Notes: generated by a model from the sequence alone, not told the origin. A DNA stretch of 16,097 nt from Desulfobacteraceae bacterium (GCA_030642545.1 DAOWNP010000015.1:1-16097); one strand, 5' to 3'; counted from the first letter of the stretch, positions 5,158-13,130 are shown. A program made the numbers and translations.

Positions 5158-7890
5158 ATGCAACATTGGAAACGGTGGCTATATATATTGGGTGCTGCAC
5201 TTATCTTGATATGTGCAATTTACGTATTGTTTAGTTTCCGTTGTTTAGATTTTATTGTGGATTTCTTATGGTTTCAATCTCTTGGGTTTGAATTTTATTA
5301 TCTCAAGAGATTTTTTTATAAATATTTAATTTTTTCTTCGGTTGTTATAATATTTTTTGCTATATTTTTCATAAATTTTTCTATAGCAGTTAAATTTATA
5401 AAAAGAGCTGTTTCTTCTTTATCTGATAAAGATACCAAGTCTGATAAAAAGCCGTCTAAAATATTAACTGTTTTTCAATCAGGAACAAAAAAGATATTTA
5501 TAATACTCTCTTTTATCATGGGAATTGTCATTGCCATACCTTTTTATGAAAAATGGGAAAAAGCACTTTTGTTCTTTTTTAGTTCAAATTCAGGTGTTTG
5601 TGATGGAGTTTTTCATAAAGATGTTAGTTTTTATCTTTTCTGTTTTCCAATCTTTAAACTTATTCAAATAAGATTATTTGCAACTTTTTCCATTCTTCTA
5701 TTAATTCTTATTATTACATATCAAATATTAAAACGTTTTACAGTAAAACATGCAATTAAATTTCCGGCAGGAGTAAATATTCATCTTTTGATTGTAATAT
5801 TAATTACAACTTTAACATATGCATGTAAATTTGTTCTTGAACGTTATGGTTACTTGTTTTCAAATACCCATCTACCTCTTTTTTTTGGACCTGGTTTTAT
5901 AGAGTCCTGGTTTTATATTCCACTTATATGGGTATCCTTGTTTTTGTTTATTTTACTTTCTATTGCAGCCACATTTTTTTTCTTTAAAAGAAAAGGGTTA
6001 AAGTTTTTAGTTATAAGCACAATTTTTTTTATGTTATCTATATGGCTTCAAAATGTCTCTTTTATCCCGAATATGATAAATAAATATTATGTAAAACCTA
6101 ATGAAATGACTAGAGAAAAACCATATATTAAAGCAGGTATTGATGCTGCTTTGTCGGCTTATAATTTAAATAAGGTAGAGACTGTTAAGTACAAAATTAA
6201 TGATAAAAGAAATATTAATATAAATGAGGATATAACAAACCAGTTAAGAAATATTCCGGTATGGGACAAAGAGCTTTTAGAAGATGTATATAAACAGCTC
6301 CAGGGTATAAAGCCGTATTATACATTTCCCAGTGTAGATGTGGACAGGTATGTTGTAGCAGGTAAATATCAGCAGGTTTATCTTGCAGCAAGAGAACTCA
6401 ATATTGCAGAGCTGCCCAGTTACGCACAGAACTGGCCAAATATTCATCTGCAATATACTCATGGTTATGGTGTGGTAATGACACCGGCAGCTCAAGGTGG
6501 AGAGGAAGCTATGACCTGGTTTTTACATGATTTTCCTATAACATCTCAATATGGTTTAAGTGTTAATCAGCCAGGAATATATTATGGACAGGAACAATAT
6601 GATTATGTAACTTGTCCTAATGAGGGGGGAGAAGTTGGTCATCCGACAGATGAATCTAATGTTGTTGTAAATTATAAAGGAACAGGAGGTGTAAAGCTTT
6701 CATCTGTTTTTCACCGGCTTATTTTTTCACTCTATTTTAAAAATAAAAAAATCCTGCTTACATCTAAATTAGATGAAAATAGTAGAATTCTTTTTAAAAG
6801 GAATATAATAGAACGAATTACAAAAATTGCACCATATTTACTTTTGGATAAAGATCCTTATTTGGTTGTTGTAAAAGATGGTTTGTTTTGGATTCAGGAT
6901 GCATATACAGTTTCTGATACCTATCCTAATTCGCCATATATAGAAAATTCATTTAATTATATAAGAAATTCGGTAAAAATAGTGGTAGATGCTTATAATG
7001 GAAGCGTATCCTTTTACAAATCAAATGATGATGATCCTGTAATAAAAGCATATGCACGTATTTATCCTGAGATTTTTCAAGATATAAGTGATCTTCCTGA
7101 AGTTTTAAAGAGTCATATTCGTTATCCAAAAGATCTGTTTTCTCTGCAGATGGAGATTTATGCAAAATATCATCAGAAAAATCCTGAATATTTTTACAGG
7201 CAGGAAGATATATGGGAAATAACAAAAGGAGCATCAGTTAAAAATTCTGAGTGTATGCAGCCATATTATCTGACTTTAAACATATCTAATAGTGATAAAT
7301 TAGACGATGGAGGTAATGAATTTTTCCTTTTGGTTCCTATGAGTCCTATGGGAAGGGATAATTTGCGTTCTCTTGGTATTGCAAAATGTGATGGAGACAA
7401 TTATGGAAAGATAGTGGTTTATAGTTTTCCACAGAAAAAGCAGGTATATGGACCTTCACAAATCAGTGCTTTGATAGATCAGGATACGGAAATTTCTCAA
7501 CAGTTGACACTATGGGATCAAAAAGGATCTAGTGTTGTAAGAGGAAATATGATTATTTTTCCTGTGGACAGTCTGATTTATTATATTCAGCCGGTATATT
7601 TAATATCTGATTCGCGTCTTAAAATTCCTGAATTAAAAAGAATTATTGTGAGTCAGGGAGAATTGGTTGCTATGGAGCCTTCTATTGAGGAAGCGTTTTT
7701 TGTATTAGAGGCAAAGCTGAAAAAAAGAAGAGCATTACAGCAAAAAAGACATTTTTCTTCAAAAGCTGAAGGGATAGAGAGTGAAATAAAAAAGAAAGAA
7801 AACCTGGGGGGTAGCAAAAATATCAAGGATTCTGTTTCTGATGAAAATAAAAAGGATGTTGATTTGCATAAGGATAACAAAGATACATAA
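5158..7890 (+). CDS. UPF0182 family (COG1615) membrane protein
   Basis: The 910-residue protein has seven hydrophobic segments near residues 8-27, 55-78, 112-130, 170-190, 207-225, 250-276 and 283-301. A long non-membrane domain follows. Its conserved-looking stretches include PSVDVDRYVVAGK (about 395), the ARELN...W-x-N...YTHGYGVVMTPA region (about 415-445) and YYGQEQYDYV (near 475-484), which are the hallmarks of UPF0182/COG1615. The function of the family is not established. The last ~55 residues form a Lys/Glu/Asp-rich, low-complexity tail of the kind often seen at the end of these proteins. AAGGAG at 5145-5150 lies 7 nt before ATG 5158. It is probably transcribed alone, since a palindrome precedes it and a convergent tRNA gene follows. 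Confidence 0.9.
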   Translation: MQHWKRWLYILGAALILICAIYVLFSFRCLDFIVDFLWFQSLGFEFYYLKRFFYKYLIFSSVVIIFFAIFFINFSIAVKFIKRAVSSLSDKDTKSDKKPSKILTVFQSGTKKIFIILSFIMGIVIAIPFYEKWEKALLFFFSSNSGVCDGVFHKDVSFYLFCFPIFKLIQIRLFATFSILLLILIITYQILKRFTVKHAIKFPAGVNIHLLIVILITTLTYACKFVLERYGYLFSNTHLPLFFGPGFIESWFYIPLIWVSLFLFILLSIAATFFFFKRKGLKFLVISTIFFMLSIWLQNVSFIPNMINKYYVKPNEMTREKPYIKAGIDAALSAYNLNKVETVKYKINDKRNININEDITNQLRNIPVWDKELLEDVYKQLQGIKPYYTFPSVDVDRYVVAGKYQQVYLAARELNIAELPSYAQNWPNIHLQYTHGYGVVMTPAAQGGEEAMTWFLHDFPITSQYGLSVNQPGIYYGQEQYDYVTCPNEGGEVGHPTDESNVVVNYKGTGGVKLSSVFHRLIFSLYFKNKKILLTSKLDENSRILFKRNIIERITKIAPYLLLDKDPYLVVVKDGLFWIQDAYTVSDTYPNSPYIENSFNYIRNSVKIVVDAYNGSVSFYKSNDDDPVIKAYARIYPEIFQDISDLPEVLKSHIRYPKDLFSLQMEIYAKYHQKNPEYFYRQEDIWEITKGASVKNSECMQPYYLTLNISNSDKLDDGGNEFFLLVPMSPMGRDNLRSLGIAKCDGDNYGKIVVYSFPQKKQVYGPSQISALIDQDTEISQQLTLWDQKGSSVVRGNMIIFPVDSLIYYIQPVYLISDSRLKIPELKRIIVSQGELVAMEPSIEEAFFVLEAKLKKRRALQQKRHFSSKAEGIESEIKKKENLGGSKNIKDSVSDENKKDVDLHKDNKDT

Positions 7891-7963
7891 TTGGATTAGA
7901 ATTTTTTTTAACCTTAAAGCAGATAAACTTAATATTGGCAATTTTTTTATTGGTCTGGTTTAT

Positions 7964-8040
7964 TGGTCGGAGCGAGAAGATTTGAACTTCCGGCCCCTTG
8001 ACCCCCAGTCAAGTGCGCTACCAGACTGCGCTACGCCCCG
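7964..8040 (-). tRNA. tRNA-Pro (anticodon GGG), CCA encoded
   Basis: Read on the minus strand from 8040 to 7964 the sequence folds as a 77-nt cloverleaf. The acceptor stem CGGGGCG pairs with CGCTCCG (one G-T pair). The D stem is GCGC/GCGC, and the anticodon stem CTTGA/TCAAG encloses loop CTGGGGG with anticodon GGG at 8006-8004. The T arm is GGAAG-TTCAAAT-CTTCT, then discriminator A and genomic CCA. C1-G72 and the GGG anticodon identify proline; it reads CCC and CCU codons. It converges with the UPF0182 gene. Confidence 0.97.
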
Positions 8041-8129
8041 ATTCAAATTTATGATTCAATTTTATGACTCAATTTTATGACTCAATTTTATTCAAATTAA
8101 CTCAATTTTATTCAAATTAACTCAATTTT
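8041..8129. repeat. Short tandem repeats in the tRNA-Pro leader
   Basis: Three 13-bp units (ATTCAAATTTATG, ATTCAATTTTATG, ACTCAATTTTATG at 8041-8079) are followed by a 20-bp unit (ACTCAATTTTATTCAAATTA) at 8080-8099, repeated exactly at 8100-8119, and by a partial copy at 8120-8129. They abut the tRNA 5' end and lie between it and its likely promoter, so they would be transcribed as 5' leader and removed by RNase P. Confidence 0.8.
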
Positions 8130-8143
8130 GATACTTTTATCAT

Positions 8144-8172
8144 TATATAAATAGCATGTCAAGTATTGACAA
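8144..8172 (-). promoter_or_regulatory. Candidate tRNA-Pro promoter
   Basis: On the minus strand, TTGTCA (8172-8167) lies 17 bp before TATATA (8149-8144), itself part of a TATATAAT run (8149-8142). A second -35-like TTGACA (8162-8157) is also present but its spacing to TATAAT is too short. The position, about 100 bp upstream of the tRNA, would place the tandem repeats in the transcribed leader. Confidence 0.4.
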
Positions 8173-8191
8173 TTTAATTTTTTTAATGAAT

Positions 8192-8220
8192 TTGACAGAA
8201 TAAAGATTTTCATGTTTTAT
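8192..8220 (+). promoter_or_regulatory. Candidate sigma-70 promoter for the LD-carboxypeptidase gene
   Basis: A consensus -35 TTGACA (8192-8197) is separated by exactly 17 bp from TTTTAT (8215-8220), a weaker -10. Transcription would start near 8227, about 45 bp upstream of the ATG at 8273. Confidence 0.45.
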
Positions 8221-8272
8221 TGTACCTGTCAGGGCATGGGCGTTATTAGAAAAAATGGTAAAAAGGTGAGAT

Positions 8273-9169
8273 ATGGTTAGAGAATATGTTTTTCCTGAAA
8301 AACTTAAAAAAGGTGATAGATTAGCTGTTGCTGCACCTTCGAGTTGTTTTGATAATTTTTTGTTTAGAAAAGGGATAGGGATTTTTGAAACAAAAGGATT
8401 TGAAGTTTTTGTTCCAGAGGAAGTTTTTGCAAAATGTGGATATTTTGCAGGTACAGATAAAGCAAGGGCTGATTTGATAAACAGACTTTTTGCTGATGAT
8501 TCTGTGAATGGAATAATTTGTGCACGAGGTGGTTATGGGGCAATGAGAATTCTTGCTTCATTAGATGTAGAAATAATAAGAAAAAACCCCAAGATTTTTA
8601 TAGGTTTTAGTGATATAACAGCTATCTTGCTTTATTTATTGTTTTTTTGTCAATTAGGTGCCTATCATGGTCCTACTATATTAAGTTTGTTTAATTCAGA
8701 TTCAGAGACTATTAATAGCTTTTTTGCAGCAATTACAGGTTTTGAAAAAGATTGTATTTTGTGCAGAGATGCTGTAGTTTTAAAATCAGGCATCGCAACA
8801 GGTTGTTTGACAGGTGGAAACCTGACAACTATTTGCCACCTTCTATCAACGCCATATGCACCTGATTTTACAAATTGTATTCTTTTTCTTGAAGATACTG
8901 GAGAGGCTGTTTACAGGTTAGATAGAATGCTCACGCAAATGAAGCTTGCCGGAAGTTTTAATGGTATATCAGGTCTGGTTTTGGGCTCTTTTGAGAATTG
9001 CGGCAAAAAGAAAGATATATATAAACTGATTAAAGATATTTTTTATGATATTGATATCCCTGTTCTTGCAGGGTTTAATATAGGTCATGGAAAGAAGAAT
9101 TATACGGTTGGTTTAGGCGTTTTAAGTGTACTTGATACAAGTAAAAAAACATTGAATTTTCTTAAGTAG
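8273..9169 (+). CDS. ldcA: S66 family LD-carboxypeptidase (murein tetrapeptide carboxypeptidase)
   Basis: The 298-residue cytoplasmic enzyme matches the LdcA/MccF fold. The nucleophile Ser113 lies in GFSD (111-114), after the ARGGYGAMRIL loop (84-94). The triad is completed by Glu207 in LFLEDTGE and His272 in NIGHGKKNYTVGLG. The segment GAYHGP (129-134) is also conserved. LdcA removes the terminal D-Ala from murein tetrapeptides during peptidoglycan recycling; MccF relatives instead cleave microcin C-type peptides. Wall-synthesis neighbours downstream favour LdcA. No signal peptide is present, as expected. AGGTGA-type ribosome site at 8264-8269. The gene is likely expressed from the promoter at 8192-8220. 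Confidence 0.9.
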   Translation: MVREYVFPEKLKKGDRLAVAAPSSCFDNFLFRKGIGIFETKGFEVFVPEEVFAKCGYFAGTDKARADLINRLFADDSVNGIICARGGYGAMRILASLDVEIIRKNPKIFIGFSDITAILLYLLFFCQLGAYHGPTILSLFNSDSETINSFFAAITGFEKDCILCRDAVVLKSGIATGCLTGGNLTTICHLLSTPYAPDFTNCILFLEDTGEAVYRLDRMLTQMKLAGSFNGISGLVLGSFENCGKKKDIYKLIKDIFYDIDIPVLAGFNIGHGKKNYTVGLGVLSVLDTSKKTLNFLK

Positions 9170-9278
9170 TATCTGTTTTAGAAGTTATTTTGTTCTTGTG
9201 TTATATAAACAGTCACATAAATAATTTTACTTAAGTTATCGGTCTTAAGATATACGTTTTAGTATTATCTCCTCTCTT

Positions 9279-9307
9279 TTGCCTTGTGAAATTTATTATG
9301 TTACAAT
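9279..9307 (+). promoter_or_regulatory. Candidate promoter for the serine hydrolase gene
   Basis: TTGCCT (9279-9284) and TACAAT (9302-9307) are separated by 17 bp, with a predicted start about 20 bp before the ATG at 9335. The -10 matches five of six consensus bases and the -35 four of six. The 165-bp gap from 9170 otherwise shows only a small CTTAAG/CTTAAG inverted pair (9230-9249). Confidence 0.4.
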
Positions 9308-9334
9308 CTATAAGTCAAAAATATCAAAATAAAT

Positions 9335-10405
9335 ATGTATAATATTGACAGAATCATTAATAAAGGTATTAATAAGGGAGCTTTTCCTGGAGCTGTTTTT
9401 TTAGTTTCTACAGGGGATGATTTAAAATATTATAATGCTTATGGGTATAGTGAGATTTTTTCAAAAAAAAAGGTTAAGTCTGATACTGTTTTTGATTTGG
9501 CATCTTTAACAAAACCACTCGCTACAACCTTGGCAGTTATGCTTTTAATAAAACAGCAAAAGTTATTATTAAATACAAATATAAAAGATCTTTTGCCTTG
9601 CTTTAACAATACAGATAAAGCTTATTTAACAGTCAGAAATTTGTTGTGTCATAATTCTGGACTGTTTGATTATAAACCTTATTATAAAATTTTAAGTAAT
9701 ATTTCTTTTGAAAAACGAAATCAGACATTAAAGAATTTGCTGGTTGAAACTCCTCTGGCATATTTTACAGGAACAAAGACTGTTTATAGTGATTTAGGCT
9801 TTATGATCTTGCGTATGGTTGTAGAAAAAGTTTCAAAAAAACGGTTTGATCTTTTTGTAGTTGATGAAATATATAAACCTCTTGGGATAAAAGATCTTTT
9901 CTTTATAGATATAAAAAAAAAGATAAATAGAGATTTTGCTGCAACTGAAATTTGTCCATGGAGGAATAAAATGTTATCGGGTGCTGTGCATGATGATAAT
10001 GCTTATGCAATAGGTGGTGTAGATGGACATGCCGGGCTTTTTGGGACAGCCTTTGCTGTTTATTCTCTATTGGTCGTACTTTTAAAGCTTTATCATAGAG
10101 AGAAAAGCATAACACTGTTTACTCCTGATCTTGTAAGAAAATTTTTTAAAAAACAAGCTGATTCTGAAAGGGCTCTTGGTTTTGATATCCCTTCTCTGAA
10201 AAAATCAAGTTGCGGACATTTTTTTTCAAAAGAAACTATTGGTCATTTAGGTTTTACAGGAACATCTTTTTGGGTTGATTTAAATCGTAGAATTATTATT
10301 GTATTTTTGACAAACAGGGTTCATCCTTTTCGAGGGAATAATAAACTTAAAAGATTTAGACCTGTACTTCATGATGCTGTGATGAAAAATTTACTGGTTG
10401 AATAA
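9335..10405 (+). CDS. Serine hydrolase, beta-lactamase / class C PBP-like family
   Basis: The 356-residue protein has the family SxxK motif Ser57-Leu-Thr-Lys60 (FDLASLTKP), the second motif Tyr151-Ser-Asp153 (YSD in place of YxN, common among esterase-type members), GGVDGHAGLFGTA (227-239), and GHLGFTGTSFW (303-313) in place of KTG. Members hydrolyse beta-lactams, esters or D-amino-acid peptides. No signal peptide is visible, so it should be cytoplasmic, which argues against a periplasmic beta-lactamase or DD-peptidase and is compatible with a recycling or esterase role next to the LD-carboxypeptidase. The start at 9335 has no clear ribosome site. It ends 44 bp before mreB, so mreB could be read from the same transcript. 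The exact substrate is unknown. Confidence 0.85.
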   Translation: MYNIDRIINKGINKGAFPGAVFLVSTGDDLKYYNAYGYSEIFSKKKVKSDTVFDLASLTKPLATTLAVMLLIKQQKLLLNTNIKDLLPCFNNTDKAYLTVRNLLCHNSGLFDYKPYYKILSNISFEKRNQTLKNLLVETPLAYFTGTKTVYSDLGFMILRMVVEKVSKKRFDLFVVDEIYKPLGIKDLFFIDIKKKINRDFAATEICPWRNKMLSGAVHDDNAYAIGGVDGHAGLFGTAFAVYSLLVVLLKLYHREKSITLFTPDLVRKFFKKQADSERALGFDIPSLKKSSCGHFFSKETIGHLGFTGTSFWVDLNRRIIIVFLTNRVHPFRGNNKLKRFRPVLHDAVMKNLLVE

Positions 10406-10449
10406 AAATATAAAAATGCATGTATATGAGTGTGCGAAAAAGAGGTTAG

Positions 10450-11493
10450 ATGAATTTATTTATGGATTCAGTGTTAGGAATGTTTTCGAGTGATTTGGCA
10501 ATTGATCTTGGTACAGCAAACACTCTTGTGTATGTTAAGGGGAAGGGTATTGTGCTTAGTGAGCCTTCAGTTGTTGCTGTTAGAATGGATGACAGGATGA
10601 AAAATCGTGTGCTTGCAGTAGGGCTTGAGGCAAAAAACATGCTTGGTCGAACACCTGGAAATATTGTAGCTATACGACCAATGAGAGATGGTGTAATAGC
10701 TGATTTTGAAGTAACAGAAGCCATGCTTAGACATTTCATTCATAAAGTTCACAAAAGACGTTCCTTTGTGAGACCTAGAATAATAATTGCTGTTCCTTCT
10801 GGTATTACTCAGGTTGAAAAGCGTGCTGTAAAAGAATCTGCAGAAAGAGCTGGAGCAAGAGAGGTCTTTCTTATTGAAGAGCCTATGGCTGCTGCAATAG
10901 GAGCAGGGCTTCCAATAACTGAGCCTATTTGTAATATGATTGTTGATATTGGCGGCGGAACCACAGAAGTTGCAGTAATTTCTCTTGCAGGTATAGTTTA
11001 CAGCAGATCATTAAGAGTTGCGGGAGATAAGATGGATGCTGCTATAATGCAGTATATTAAACGTAAATATAATTTGCTGATTGGTGAACGAACAGCAGAA
11101 ATTATTAAGACTACAATTGGAAATGCTTATCCTGAGCCTGAAAGTATAGAGACTATAGATGTTAAGGGGCGAGATCTTGTTTCAGGAATTCCGAAAATAC
11201 TTACCATTGACTCAGAGGAGATAAGAATATCTATTTCAGAGCAAATTGATGCTATAGTTGAAACAGTAAAAATCGCACTTGAACAGACTCCTCCTGAATT
11301 AGCTGCAGATATTGTTGATAGTGGTATTGTTTTAACCGGCGGAGGTGCTCTTTTAAAAAATTTAGATAAATTAATAAGAGAAGAAAGCGGTTTGCCAATA
11401 ACAGTTACAGAAGACCCTCTTTCTACAGTAGCTCTTGGTTCAGGCAGAGCTTTGGATAATATTGAAATTTTAAGACAGGTTATGATAAGATAG
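10450..11493 (+). CDS. mreB: Rod-shape-determining protein MreB (actin homologue)
   Basis: This is a full-length 347-residue MreB. The actin-family ATPase motifs are present: phosphate-1 loop AIDLGTANT (17-25), phosphate-2 VDIGGGTTEVAV (165-176) and adenosine-binding GIVLTGGGALL (292-302). The N-terminal MNLFMDSVLGMFSSD, with hydrophobic residues, resembles the amphipathic membrane anchor of Gram-negative MreB. ATP-bound filaments on the inner membrane face orient the elongasome (MreC, MreD, RodA, PBP2) for lateral-wall synthesis. AGAGGT at 10441-10446 precedes the ATG. It is first in the mreBCD-mrdA-rodA order seen in many proteobacteria, but unusually is followed by a 148-bp structured gap before mreC. 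Confidence 0.97.
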   Translation: MNLFMDSVLGMFSSDLAIDLGTANTLVYVKGKGIVLSEPSVVAVRMDDRMKNRVLAVGLEAKNMLGRTPGNIVAIRPMRDGVIADFEVTEAMLRHFIHKVHKRRSFVRPRIIIAVPSGITQVEKRAVKESAERAGAREVFLIEEPMAAAIGAGLPITEPICNMIVDIGGGTTEVAVISLAGIVYSRSLRVAGDKMDAAIMQYIKRKYNLLIGERTAEIIKTTIGNAYPEPESIETIDVKGRDLVSGIPKILTIDSEEIRISISEQIDAIVETVKIALEQTPPELAADIVDSGIVLTGGGALLKNLDKLIREESGLPITVTEDPLSTVALGSGRALDNIEILRQVMIR

Positions 11494-11498
11494 TAAGT

Positions 11499-11603
11499 AA
11501 GGAGAGTGGACGGAATTAAAATCCACAAGCAACAGGCCGCATAGTAGGGGGAGTTATTTCGTCCACGTTCCTTTGGGCGAGTCCTAAGTGTTACTGGAAG
11601 GAC
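11499..11603 (+). ncRNA. Structured GC-rich spacer between mreB and mreC (RNA leader or palindromic element)
   Basis: AAGGA 11499-11503 plus GTGGACGGAAT 11506-11516 pair with ATTTCGTCCAC 11556-11566 plus TCCTT 11569-11573, a 16-pair stem with one 2x2 internal loop. The same GTGGA (11506-11510) can instead pair with TCCAC at 11522-11526, so two folds exclude each other. A further hairpin GTCCT 11581-11585 / AGGAC 11599-11603 (inner AGT/ACT) is followed by a 7-T run at 11610-11616. By hand count the G+C is about 50%, far above the surrounding sequence. I recognise no known riboswitch class. An inserted palindromic repeat is an equally valid explanation. Confidence 0.45.
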
Positions 11604-11616
11604 AATTTGTTTTTTT
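11581..11616 (+). terminator. Terminator-like hairpin before mreC
   Basis: GTCCT (11581-11585) pairs with AGGAC (11599-11603), with inner AGT (11587-11589) pairing ACT (11593-11595), and a T-run follows at 11610-11616 after a 6-nt gap. The 6-nt gap makes it a weak intrinsic terminator; it might be an attenuator inside the mre operon. Confidence 0.35.
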
Positions 11617-11641
11617 ATTTATATTATGAGTTAATTATTTA

Positions 11642-12448
11642 ATGTTTTCAAAAAGAATTGTAATTGTTACTATTGTAATTTTTTTGATTGCTGTCAATTT
11701 GATTTTTCTTGTTTTGACAAGTAGAAGCACTTCTTCTCCAAAAGGACTAAGTGGTATAGCTTTGTCTTTTATGGGACCATTTCAGAAAACATTTGTGAGT
11801 GTCTCAACTTTTATAGTTGATATATGGGAAAATTATTTTATTCTTGTTTTAACTGCAAAAGAAAATAGACAGCTAAAAGCTGCTTTAAGATTATCTGTTA
11901 AAGAAAAAAATGAGTATGTAGAGCTTAAATTAGCCAACCACAGGCTTAGAAAATTCTTAAATTTTCAAAAAAGTATTATAGAGAAAGTTGTTGTTGCAGA
12001 AGTTATAGGAAAGGACCCTTCAGCCTGGTTTAAAACTATTGTTATAGATAAAGGGCAAAAAGATGGTATCTGTCCTGGTTTGTCTGTTATGGTGCCTGAG
12101 GGAATTGTGGGTAAAACTGTTGAAGTTGCGTCCGGTTATTCAAAGGTTCTTTTAATAATAGATAGAAATAGTTCTGTAGATGCTCTTGTTCAACAATCAA
12201 GGTCAAGAGGCATAATAAGTGGAGAGTCAACACAGAGGTGTATTTTACAATATGTTTTAAGGAAAGATATTGTAAAGGTTGGAGATATGGTAATTTCATC
12301 GGGTTTAGATGGTATTTATCCTAAAGGATTAAGAATTGGCTATGTGTCTGGAATAATAAGAAGGAATGCCGGTGTTTTTCAGGAAGTTGGAGTAACTCCG
12401 TTTGTTGATTTTGGAAAACTTGAAGAAGTAGTGGTAGTATTGAAATAA
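11642..12448 (+). CDS. mreC: Rod-shape-determining protein MreC
   Basis: The 268-residue protein has a short cytoplasmic N-terminus, one membrane segment (about 6-26), a coiled-coil stretch (about 71-110, KENRQLKAALRL onward), then the periplasmic beta-domains beginning with VVVAEVIGKDPSAWFKTIVIDKG (116-138), the signature of MreC. It links MreB/MreD inside to PBP2 and RodA, activating wall synthesis. The ATG at 11642 has no recognisable ribosome site in its AT-rich leader, and the structured spacer upstream ends about 25-38 nt before it; both suggest mreC translation or transcription may be controlled separately from mreB. Confidence 0.95.
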   Translation: MFSKRIVIVTIVIFLIAVNLIFLVLTSRSTSSPKGLSGIALSFMGPFQKTFVSVSTFIVDIWENYFILVLTAKENRQLKAALRLSVKEKNEYVELKLANHRLRKFLNFQKSIIEKVVVAEVIGKDPSAWFKTIVIDKGQKDGICPGLSVMVPEGIVGKTVEVASGYSKVLLIIDRNSSVDALVQQSRSRGIISGESTQRCILQYVLRKDIVKVGDMVISSGLDGIYPKGLRIGYVSGIIRRNAGVFQEVGVTPFVDFGKLEEVVVVLK

Positions 12449-12469
12449 TAAAAGTATAATGAAAAAAAC

Positions 12470-13003
12470 ATGGTATCTCTGTCTCTTTTTATAATCTCTT
12501 TTTTTATAGTTATCTTCCAAACTGTTATATCAACTGGATTTTTAAATCTGGATCAGTTTTATGATCTGCTTATTCCTGTATTTCTATATATAGGACTTTA
12601 CAGGTCAGTTGCTGAGGGAGTTTTTTTTTCAGTTTTTTTTGGATTCATGATGGATTCTTATTCTGGAGCTCCGTTTGGTCTTTATATTTCAATTTATTTC
12701 TGGCTTTTTATAGGAATTAAAAAGCTTGTTCTTTTTCTGCATGCAGGAAATTTTGTTTTATTACCGTTTATAATGAGTGGAGCAGTTCTTTTCGAGAATT
12801 TGTTTTTTTCCCTTGTTATAGCATTTATGGAATACAACTATAGTGTATTTGTAAGTGGATTAAACAGAGTTGTTTTCCAGATTATATTTGCAGCAGGAAC
12901 AGGTCCTTTTTTTCTGCTGTTATTAGGAAGGTATGAAAAAATTATATCAGAATTTATAATAGATCGTAAGTTAAACAGAGATGAAAAACATGTCTTATAT
13001 TAG
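12470..13003 (+). CDS. mreD: Rod-shape-determining protein MreD
   Basis: The 177-residue, very hydrophobic protein has about five membrane segments (roughly 4-24, 31-48, 51-62/69-89, 95-118, 133-152). FGFMMDSYSGAPFGLYI (57-73) matches the conserved MreD region with the small-residue and Asp pattern. MreD is the inner-membrane partner of MreC in the elongasome. It starts 21 bp after mreC. The start at 12470 lacks a clear ribosome site; an ATG at 12459 in another frame stops after 11 codons. Sequence conservation is low in this family, so the call rests largely on position and topology. Confidence 0.9.
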   Translation: MVSLSLFIISFFIVIFQTVISTGFLNLDQFYDLLIPVFLYIGLYRSVAEGVFFSVFFGFMMDSYSGAPFGLYISIYFWLFIGIKKLVLFLHAGNFVLLPFIMSGAVLFENLFFSLVIAFMEYNYSVFVSGLNRVVFQIIFAAGTGPFFLLLLGRYEKIISEFIIDRKLNRDEKHVLY

Positions 13004-13130
13004 GAATGTGGATGAAAAATTTCATAAGGTTTCAGGTTCTAATAAGCGTTGTTATAATATGTTTATGATAAAGTATAATATGGAATTTTTGTATGAAAAT
13101 CTATAGTATAGATGGTAAAAAAGGATTTTG

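Noticed and set aside
7891..7963. Bidirectional terminator between the UPF0182 gene and tRNA-Pro
   Set aside because: T-runs are present on both strands but I could not find a convincing GC-containing stem before them.
7841..8080. A plus-strand 79-codon open frame across the tRNA region
   Set aside because: Its core is an antisense reading of tRNA-Pro, a well-known false protein; the beginning overlaps the UPF0182 end in another frame.
9230..9249. CTTAAG repeated with an 8-bp spacer as a terminator or operator
   Set aside because: Only 6 bp, each half is itself palindromic, and no T-run follows; likely chance in AT-rich DNA.
10446..10739. Minus-strand open frame opposite the start of mreB (and similar antisense frames opposite other genes)
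   Set aside because: The sense strand encodes conserved family motifs throughout; antisense frames show none.
12459..12494. 11-codon frame (ATG at 12459) as a leader peptide or alternative mreD start
   Set aside because: It stops quickly in a different frame, lacks a ribosome site, and mreD is complete from 12470.
13027..13080. TATAAT-like hexamers upstream of mrdA as an internal promoter
   Set aside because: Several TATAAT matches occur in this AT-rich stretch but none has a credible -35 at proper spacing.
12990..13106. 38-codon ORF between mreD and mrdA
   Set aside because: No ribosome site, overlaps the mreD end, and has no recognisable composition or motif; best treated as spacer.
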